Shown here piece after piece: positions 1 to 5,245 of a DNA stretch of 7,428 nt. Source of the DNA: Actinomycetota bacterium (GTDB lineage: Bacteria; Actinomycetota; Acidimicrobiia; Acidimicrobiales; AC-14); assembly GCA_020200615.1 (NCBI GenBank), contig JAIVIH010000348.1, forward strand, positions 1 through 7,428, in the 5' to 3' direction. Within the stretch, counting starts at the first letter, position 1, and every line of letters starts with the position of its first letter. The notes below the pieces were generated by a model. That model saw only the letters and a list, made by a program, of their open reading frames with translations. It ran no database searches and was not told where the DNA came from. The position numbers and the translations under genes were made by a program.

Positions 1-381
1 GCCTCGGGATCCTCTCGAGCCACCAACAACTCGACCGCTTCCGGTAACGCCGTGGCCGACAACGGCTCCGTCGCTTCGGGATGCTCCACCGCCGTCAACC
101 ACTCCACTGCCTCCGGTGCGGACTGCGATGATGACAAGCACGACCGCAAGCATCGTCCGGACCACAAGGACAAGGGCGGCAAGGACAAGGCCAAGGGCGA
201 CCATGACAAGGCCGGTAAGGGAGGGGCGAGCGATCGCCGCCTGGCCTTCACCGGTGGCGAGGTCGACGGGATGGCGGCGGCGGCCGCTGCTTCCACTGCC
301 CTCGGCGCAGGCCTCCTGCGCCTCGGCCGCCGGCGGCGGCCGAAGGGGGCGAACCGCAAGGTCGAGGACGGCGCCCACTGA
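1..381 (+). CDS. Sortase-anchored repeat surface protein, 5'-truncated by window edge
   Basis: The frame is open from base 1, so the start and any signal peptide lie upstream; a GTG at 52 is internal to a repeat and is not a credible start. The 126 visible residues hold three 12-residue repeats (NNSTASGNAVAD, NGSVASGCSTAV, NHSTASGADCDD at residues 9-44). Two Cys in the last repeats are 14 residues apart and could form a capping disulfide. A Lys/His/Asp-rich spacer follows (about 43-80), then LAFTG (81-85), a weakly hydrophobic Ala-rich segment (91-107) and an Arg-rich tail: a sorting signal. LAxTG is the motif associated with class E sortases of high-GC Gram-positives, so covalent attachment to the cell wall is inferred. 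The next gene is a paralog. The function of the repeat domain is unknown; a beta-helical or YadA-head-like stalk is one possibility, not shown. Confidence 0.75.
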   Translation, partial: ASGSSRATNNSTASGNAVADNGSVASGCSTAVNHSTASGADCDDDKHDRKHRPDHKDKGGKDKAKGDHDKAGKGGASDRRLAFTGGEVDGMAAAAAASTALGAGLLRLGRRRRPKGANRKVEDGAH

Positions 382-389
382 GGCCCGGC

Positions 390-399
390 AGGAGGAAGG
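390..399 (+). promoter_or_regulatory. Orphan Shine-Dalgarno-like sequence
   Basis: AGGAGGAAGG lies just after the stop of the first surface-protein gene. No ATG, GTG or TTG occurs at a usable distance downstream, so it does not serve a visible gene. It may be chance in purine-rich DNA or a remnant of a lost start. Confidence 0.25.
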
Positions 400-411
400 T
401 TCCAACAACTG

Positions 412-432
412 CCACGGCGACCGCCGTGGTTT
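412..432 (+). terminator. Hairpin terminator candidate between the two surface-protein genes
   Basis: CCACGGC (412-418), a GACC loop and GCCGTGG (423-429) form a perfect 7-bp G/C-rich stem followed by TTT. It lies 30 bp after the upstream stop and 54 bp before the next start. The T-tract is short, as is usual in high-GC genomes, so it could attenuate rather than fully stop transcription. Confidence 0.45.
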
Positions 433-470
433 GCAAACCAGAAACAACCAGCGTTTCCGAACTGACGAAG

Positions 471-478
471 AGGAGAAG
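471..478 (+). promoter_or_regulatory. Ribosome binding site of the second surface-protein gene
   Basis: AGGAGAAG sits 8 bases before the ATG at 487 and supports that start, together with the signal peptide encoded immediately after it. Confidence 0.6.
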
Positions 479-486
479 CAAGGGCG

Positions 487-1092
487 ATGACTAGGGACAC
501 GAGACGAGCAGGAGCATTCCTGGTAGCACTGGGAGGCGTGGTCGCCATGCTGGTACTGCTGGCCGGCCCCGCGGCTGCCCAGACCAGCGGCGAGGCCTAT
601 GCCGAGAACGGTTCGGTGGCGTCCGGCTCTGCTGACGCCAGGAACAACTCGACGGCGTCGGGCGATGCCGACGCCCGCAATGGGTCGGTGGCATCCGGTT
701 GCTCCACGGCCGTGAACGCGTCGACCGCGTCGGGCGACGACTGTGACGCCGAAAAGAAGCCGCACCACAAGCACGACGACCGCGGGGACAAGTGCCCGCC
801 GCCGTCCAACCTGGTCGTGTTCTCCGACGGGTCGTCCGAGTGCATCTTTCCCGAGGGAGACGACCGTCCGCGCGCCACAGCCACCAGGGCCACCCTGGCC
901 CTCACCGGCTCCTTGACCGGCCCACTGGCCCTCACGGCCGCCCTGGCCACGGGCCTGGGCCTCCTGCTGCTGATCTCGACGTCGGACCGGCGTAGGGCTT
1001 CCGCCACCCGCTATAAGCACGCTTCTAGGGCAGGCTCCGCAGGTCAGAGCGACTGGCGGATCACCTCGGTGGCGAGCTCCCCGGCCCGCTGA
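487..1092 (+). CDS. Secreted 12-residue-repeat protein with LALTG sortase signal
   Basis: This is a 201-residue predicted wall-anchored protein, paralogous to the preceding gene. Residues 1-31 are a Sec signal peptide (basic start, long hydrophobic core, AAA|Q cleavage). Four tandem 12-mers follow at 41-88: NGSVASGSADAR, NNSTASGDADAR, NGSVASGCSTAV and NASTASGDDCDA. Cys72 and Cys86 have the same 14-residue spacing as in the paralog. A His/Lys/Asp-rich spacer (88-102) and a second Cys pair (103, 119) come next, then LALTG (137-141), a hydrophobic segment (144-163) and RRR. LAxTG suggests a class E sortase substrate (family knowledge); no sortase gene is in the window. Odd: about 31 residues follow the RRR, longer than a normal sorting tail, and the last 49 bp overlap the convergent phospholipase gene, so the 3' end may be altered. 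The molecular role is unknown. Confidence 0.8.
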   Translation: MTRDTRRAGAFLVALGGVVAMLVLLAGPAAAQTSGEAYAENGSVASGSADARNNSTASGDADARNGSVASGCSTAVNASTASGDDCDAEKKPHHKHDDRGDKCPPPSNLVVFSDGSSECIFPEGDDRPRATATRATLALTGSLTGPLALTAALATGLGLLLLISTSDRRRASATRYKHASRAGSAGQSDWRITSVASSPAR

Positions 1093-2215
1093 CGCAGGGG
1101 ACGTTGCTTCCACGTCCCGAGGTCGATCTCGATCGACTCCTCCAGGTCCTCGAGGAAGTGGTCGGTCAGCTCACGGACGAGATCCGGATCCATCACCGCC
1201 ACGTTGATCTCCAGGTCGAGGTCGAGCGAGCGGCTATCGAAGTTGCCCGAGCCGACATTGCCCCACCGACCGTCGACGAGCACGACCTTGGCGTGCAGCA
1301 TGGTCTGCTCGTACTCGAACATCCTCACGCGAAGTAAGCGGTGGTGATCCACAGCCGCTCCCGGGCTCCGACGATGGCGGTGTAGAAGAGCTCGGTGGCG
1401 GCCGTGGAGCCGCCGGTGGGGGTGCTCCTCGTCACCTGGAGGGCGACACCGTCGTGGGTGCCGTCGTCGTCGTCGTCGTCGAAGGTCTCGGGCCCGCCGA
1501 TGTGCGCGCCGGCCAGGAGCTCGCCCGTGGCCTCGGTCCAGTTCTCGAGGAAGGCCCCGAAGAGGTCGACCACCGCCGGGCCCTCGATGCGCAGGTGGGT
1601 TTCCCGCCAGTGCTCGGGGCCCTGGGCGTCGCCGGTCCACACGTCGGCGATCCCCACACCTCCGGCGAAGGCCAGGCTCCCGTCGACCACCAGGATCCGC
1701 CGGTGCATGCGGTTGTTCAGCTTCTTGAGGTTGTACCAGCGCAGGGGACGGAAGATGGTGACGTTCACTCCTGAGCGCTGGAGCCGGTCCAGGTGGTCAC
1801 CGTCGAGCTTGGCCGAGCCGTAGCCGTCGAAGATCAGGTTGACCTCCACGCCCGCCTGAGCCCGCTCGATGAAGACCTCCGTGAACCGGTCGGCGGTAGG
1901 GCCGGGCCAGTAGATGTAGGACGAGCAGTCGACCGTCTTCTTGGCTTCTGAGATGGCCTCCAACATGGCGTCGAGGGTGACGCCGTTGCGCATGACGTCC
2001 ACGCGGTTGCCGAGGCGCACCGGGGCGCCGGTCATGGCCGTGACGAGCTGCGAATACTCGTCGGTGCCCGGCGCCGGCCCTTCGGGCATGTCGAAACGAC
2101 GGCGCGAACGGCGCTTGTACCGGGCCGACTGGTAGGCCACCAGGCCCGCCGCGGCCAGGCTTGCGCCTGCCGCCGCTCGGCGCGCATGAGACGTCATGGG
2201 CATGACGGTAGTCAC
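1044..2215 (-). pseudogene. Cardiolipin synthase-like phospholipase D, disrupted by out-of-frame internal deletion
   Basis: Family members join phosphatidylglycerol molecules, or transfer phosphatidyl groups, at the membrane using two HKD motifs. The N-terminal part (2215 down to 1325, 296 aa) has a hydrophobic segment (residues 12-30) followed by a basic stretch. Its first motif is HRRILVVD (171-178), with Arg where Lys is usual, then AGGVGIADVW and HWRETHLRIEGP. It stops right after ITTAYFA. The C-terminal part is in another frame (about 1328 down to 1044): VRMFEYEQ, second motif HAKVVLVD with GSGNFDSRSL, and the family-like end WKQRPLRQRAGE. In intact relatives about 45-50 residues separate these two points, so a segment seems missing and the frame is shifted. 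The N-terminal part also holds a six-Asp tract encoded by a (CGT)6 run at 1462-1479. The GTG at 2215 and ATGs at 2203 and 2197 are possible starts; no good ribosome binding site chooses between them. An assembly error is the main alternative. Confidence 0.75.
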
Positions 2216-2250
2216 CGTGGGCGGTGGGTCGGTCCGGGGGCCAGGACGCG

Positions 2251-2279
2251 TTGACTTCCCCGAAGCTCGATGTCATCAT
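2251..2279 (+). promoter_or_regulatory. Candidate sigma70-type promoter for the membrane/TPR gene cluster
   Basis: TTGACT (2251-2256) and CATCAT (2274-2279) are separated by 17 bases, matching the -35 consensus at 5 of 6 and the -10 at 4 of 6 positions. This would give a leader of about 50 bases before the ATG at 2336. It lies in the only divergent intergenic gap of the window. The call rests on pattern alone. Confidence 0.3.
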
Positions 2280-2320
2280 CGGCCCATTCCCCCAATGGTG
2301 GGTGGCGTATCGGCGATGAT
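2275..2320. repeat. Inverted repeat in the divergent intergenic region (possible operator)
   Basis: ATCATCG (2275-2281) is repeated inverted as CGATGAT (2314-2320). A smaller perfect dyad, CCATT-CCCCC-AATGG (2284-2298), lies between the arms. The left arm overlaps the candidate -10. Such dyads could bind a regulator of either flanking gene, but 7-bp and 5-bp matches can arise by chance. Confidence 0.25.
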
Positions 2321-2335
2321 CTCGTTTTGCGGTGA

Positions 2336-3100
2336 ATGACTGACGTCTCACCGCCCCCCATGCCCGCCGAAGAGGGCAGCGGCCATGACGGTGGCCCGGC
2401 GACTCCGCCCGGTGAACGGCGCCGAAAGTGGCGGCTCGGAGGCAAGGCCGTCGTGCCCATCCTCATCGGCCTGGTATCTGTCACCAGCGCCCTCGTGACG
2501 TGGCGGGCGGTGCTGCTCGGAAGCGATGCCACCGAGAGCGACCGCCGTTCGGTGCGTGAGACAGCTGTGGAAGAGCAGATCCGCATCATCGTGGAGGCCC
2601 GGCTTCAGAGTGACCTCCGCACCTACGCCGCCATCCTGGAGAAGATCGAGAGCTCGAAGAGCCTGACAAGCCTAGCGGCAGCGCTGGCCGCCGAAGGAAG
2701 GTCCGTAGAGGCGAGCGCGGCCGAGAACGATGCGAAACGGCTGCGATCGGAGGCCATCGAGCTGCAGCGGCTGCAGTTCCTCGACTTCAGCGCCGCGGTC
2801 AGCGGCGGGGGCGTCGATGACCTCGAGTTCGATGCGGAGCGGCGCCGTGAGGAGCTGACGTTGGCGGAGCAGACGTTCGTCGCCGACCGGGTCAACCCCG
2901 ATGAGGCAGCGGACGAGGCCGACGCCCTCCGCCGTAGATCGGAGCTGCTCGTTCTCCTGCTCACGACCATGGTCACGGCCATCTTGTTCCTGACTGGCGC
3001 CCAAGTCACCAACCAGCGGCGGCTGAGCACGCCCTTGGCCGGAATCGGGACGGCCATATGGCTCTCCGCCAGCATCCTCGCCCTGGGCGTATCGACATGA
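2336..3100 (+). CDS. Unrecognised three-TM membrane protein with extracytoplasmic coiled-coil domain
   Basis: A 254-residue protein that I do not recognise. A Pro/Gly-rich N-terminus ending in a basic patch (GERRRKWR, 27-33) precedes TM1 (about 38-60). Then comes an Ala/Glu/Arg-rich helical region (about 66-200) likely to form coiled coils, then TM2 (203-222), a short loop with QRR and TM3 (233-252), where the protein ends. The positive-inside rule puts the N-terminus and the TM2-TM3 loop in the cytoplasm and the helical domain outside. The next gene, in the same frame after an 18-bp gap, has the same plan with extra C-terminal domains, so the two look like diverged duplicates or partners. 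The ATG at 2336 has only a weak GGTGA upstream; a later ATG at 2360 is no better. It is probably the first gene of an operon. A sensor or scaffold role is possible, but nothing in the sequence identifies one. Confidence 0.7.
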   Translation: MTDVSPPPMPAEEGSGHDGGPATPPGERRRKWRLGGKAVVPILIGLVSVTSALVTWRAVLLGSDATESDRRSVRETAVEEQIRIIVEARLQSDLRTYAAILEKIESSKSLTSLAAALAAEGRSVEASAAENDAKRLRSEAIELQRLQFLDFSAAVSGGGVDDLEFDAERRREELTLAEQTFVADRVNPDEAADEADALRRRSELLVLLLTTMVTAILFLTGAQVTNQRRLSTPLAGIGTAIWLSASILALGVST

Positions 3101-3118
3101 CGGCGAACGGACCCCCTC

Positions 3119-4900
3119 GTGCTTGACGTCGGCCCCGATGTCCCGGACCTCGACAAGTTCGACACCGACCCCGACGAGTGGCGGGATCCGTTCAAGCGGC
3201 GTACGGCCATGCTCATGGTCGGGGTCACGTTGTTCGGCAGCCTCGTCGCCTACGCCGAGGCCCGGAGCAGCAATCGTGAGAGCCGGGCGGCGCGGGAGGT
3301 CCAGCGCCAAGCGGTCCGCGTCCTCGGAGAGCGGTCGCAGATGGATAACACCTTCCTCTTCGAGTACGACGTCTACACGAGGATCAAGCTTCTCGATCGC
3401 CAGCGCGTCGAGGCTCAACGGAGCCGACGTTCCGACGAGGCCCAACGTCTGGCCGACGTGAAGGCGGCCCTCGGCGACCTCAGCCCCCTGGTGACCGACC
3501 AACGCTACGCAGACGATCGCCGGCGCGGTTTCTCCGGGTTGCGGGAGGCCGATCTGTTCATGAACGCGGACCGGGCCGAACTGACCCGAGCGGCGCGAGC
3601 GGAGACCCAGGACGACTGGTCGCACAAGGCCAACGCCTACATCGCCATCCTCACCGTGCTCGCCGTCTCCCTGTTCCTCTTCGGGCTCTCGTTGAGCAGC
3701 CCGCCGCGCGTCCGGATGGCCCTGGTCGTACCAGGCGTAGGGCTCGCGCTCGCGTGCCTGGTGTGGTCGTTGACGGTCCTCTGGCGGCCGGTCGACGAGT
3801 TCTCCTTCCGCGCCGTCAACGCCGCCGCCGAAGGCGACCGCCTGATCTACCGGGCGCCCTTCCAACCGGATGAGAAGACGGCGCGGGACGACGTGCGGAA
3901 GGCCATCGACGCCTACAGCCAAGCCATCCGCTGGGAACCCCGTTACGCCCAGGCCTACGCCCGTCGGGCGGAAGCGCGCGTCATGGAGGGTTCGTCACAG
4001 AGCCCGCTGGAGACGTTCGGCGGGTTCAGCACGACCGCTCCGGCCAGTCTCAGGGCCGCCATCAGCGACGCTCGCCAGGCGTTCCAGCTCGGGGGTGACG
4101 ACGACATCGAAGTGGTGGGGAGCCTGGCCACCAAGTACTTCCTCGACGGCCGTCATGCCGAGGCCGTCGACTTGAACCGCCGGGCAGCAGAGCTGAACGA
4201 CTCGGTCAGCTGGCCCTGGTTCAACGTCGCCGCCAATCAGGTCGCCACCGGCAACGAAGAAGAGGCGGAAGGGGCGTTCCGGGAAGCCTTCGAGAGGCTT
4301 GGCGCGTACTCCCATGTGTTCTTCTCCGTGAGCCGGACCGACCTCGAGGTCATAGCCAAGGAACAGCCGGAGCGGACGCCGATGGTGGAGCGCTTCCAAG
4401 GGCTTCTGGCTGAGGAGCAGCTCCGGGAGGCAGCGAGCGGGTTCCCCGAGACCAACCGGGCTGAGTCGCTCCGGCTGTTGGACAGCCCGCCCCCGGACGG
4501 GTCACTGGAGATCGGTGAGATGCAGGTGCACGGGCCGGACGTGGTGGCCGATTTCACCTACCGGAACATCCCCACGCACGCGCCTGTCCTGGCCGTAGTG
4601 GCCTCCCGGCCGGATGCCACCAAGCCGTGGGCCTACAGCCCCGAGGCCGGTACCCTCGGCACGTTCCAGGGCAACGGACAAGGCAGCGGCTACGCCCGCG
4701 TGCGGGTGAGCGACTGTCCGAAGCCGGGCGAGTACCGGATTGACCTCTACAGCGGCAACCGGCTCCTGGATCGCGAGATCAGGAGCTTCGAGCCCGGTGG
4801 TTCGGAGACACTGATCCCGCACAGCGACGCGGTGGTGGGCGCCACGATGTGCCGGCCCGAGGGCTGGGCGCTGACCCGAACTGAGGACGGGACGAGATGA
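3119..4900 (+). CDS. Membrane-anchored TPR protein with C-terminal beta domain
   Basis: A 593-residue protein. TM1 (about 29-46) follows a short acidic/basic N-terminus. Residues 50-170 are a charged helical region with a distinctive segment, FEYDVYTRIKLLDRQR (81-96). TM2 (172-193) and TM3 (199-222) are joined by a short basic loop. TPR-like helical pairs lie at 255-395: DAYSQAIRWEPRYAQAYARR, a second unit at about 312-361 (AEAVDLNRRAAELN) and a third at 366-395. A beta-rich domain (about 460-585) holds Cys533 and Cys578, which could pair. Predicted topology places the coiled coil, TPRs and beta domain outside the membrane, so a protein-protein interaction or envelope assembly role is inferred. 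The GTG at 3119 is used because the frame is closed by the upstream gene's TGA at 3098-3100 and no other start lies between. No convincing ribosome binding site is visible, so translational coupling is likely. The family is not recognised beyond the TPRs. Confidence 0.75.
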   Translation: MLDVGPDVPDLDKFDTDPDEWRDPFKRRTAMLMVGVTLFGSLVAYAEARSSNRESRAAREVQRQAVRVLGERSQMDNTFLFEYDVYTRIKLLDRQRVEAQRSRRSDEAQRLADVKAALGDLSPLVTDQRYADDRRRGFSGLREADLFMNADRAELTRAARAETQDDWSHKANAYIAILTVLAVSLFLFGLSLSSPPRVRMALVVPGVGLALACLVWSLTVLWRPVDEFSFRAVNAAAEGDRLIYRAPFQPDEKTARDDVRKAIDAYSQAIRWEPRYAQAYARRAEARVMEGSSQSPLETFGGFSTTAPASLRAAISDARQAFQLGGDDDIEVVGSLATKYFLDGRHAEAVDLNRRAAELNDSVSWPWFNVAANQVATGNEEEAEGAFREAFERLGAYSHVFFSVSRTDLEVIAKEQPERTPMVERFQGLLAEEQLREAASGFPETNRAESLRLLDSPPPDGSLEIGEMQVHGPDVVADFTYRNIPTHAPVLAVVASRPDATKPWAYSPEAGTLGTFQGNGQGSGYARVRVSDCPKPGEYRIDLYSGNRLLDREIRSFEPGGSETLIPHSDAVVGATMCRPEGWALTRTEDGTR

Positions 4901-5175
4901 TCGACGCCACCGCGGGCGGCCGTGAGCTCTATGGACGGGCCGACTTCTACTTTGGCGGCGTGAACGGGCGCATCGGCTACTTCGACCTCCCGGACGGGAC
5001 TTTCGCGGTCACCGCGTTCCTCGGCCGCGACAACGTCCTGAGGATCCAGATCGCGGGCTCTTCCTCGCGGGACTTCGCTCAGACCAACCCGCTCCTCTTC
5101 ACCCTTCGGTTCACCAATCTTCCGCTCGATGACGATCGCGTCATCAACCTGGGGCCCCAGGTGTTCTCCCAGTAG
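4897..5175 (+). CDS. Small unrecognised beta-rich protein, translationally coupled
   Basis: A 92-residue protein whose ATG overlaps the TPR gene's stop as ATGA, with GAGGACGG a few bases upstream; this strongly suggests coupled translation and a shared operon. There is no signal peptide, TM segment or Cys. Alternating hydrophobic and polar residues with Gly/Asp turns (FYFGGVNGRIGYFDLPDG, then FAVTAFLG, NVLRIQIAG, LLFTLRFTNLP) suggest a small beta-sandwich or barrel. It would stay cytoplasmic, whereas most of its operon partner is predicted to be outside, so it might bind the short cytoplasmic parts. I do not recognise the family. The tight overlap and normal codon usage argue against a chance ORF. 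Confidence 0.6.
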   Translation: MIDATAGGRELYGRADFYFGGVNGRIGYFDLPDGTFAVTAFLGRDNVLRIQIAGSSSRDFAQTNPLLFTLRFTNLPLDDDRVINLGPQVFSQ

Positions 5176-5245
5176 GTGCTCTGGCCCCTTCGGGAAGGCG
5201 GTCGAGGTGACCGAGAACCACGGTCGGTGGTGGGAAACTGACCGC

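Noticed and set aside
427..495. 22-codon GTG-initiated ORF overlapping the start of the second surface gene as a leader peptide
   Set aside because: Its start lies inside the hairpin stem and is 27 bases from the nearest ribosome-binding sequence; no support for translation.
1462..1479. (CGT)6 run as a repeat-type element
   Set aside because: It simply encodes six Asp codons in the phospholipase reading frame; it is noted there and is not an array or mobile element.
2672..3922. 416-codon minus-strand open frame
   Set aside because: It lies antisense to both membrane genes, spans their junction, and its translation is a low-complexity Gly/Arg/Pro/Glu mix with no domain or signal; typical of a high-GC shadow frame.
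5187..5198. Hairpin CCTTC-GG-GAAGG after the small beta-protein gene as a terminator
   Set aside because: The stem is only 4-5 bp and no T-tract follows, so it does not support a terminator call.
5217..5231. ACCAC-GGTCG-GTGGT hairpin upstream of the lipoprotein as an ANTAR target
   Set aside because: It is a single 5-bp stem with a 5-base loop; ANTAR targets are paired hexaloop hairpins with conserved loop bases.
5129..5245. Longer start for the lipoprotein gene
   Set aside because: The extra 39 residues overlap the upstream gene and would place the lipoprotein signal peptide internally; ATG 5246 gives a perfect lipobox protein.
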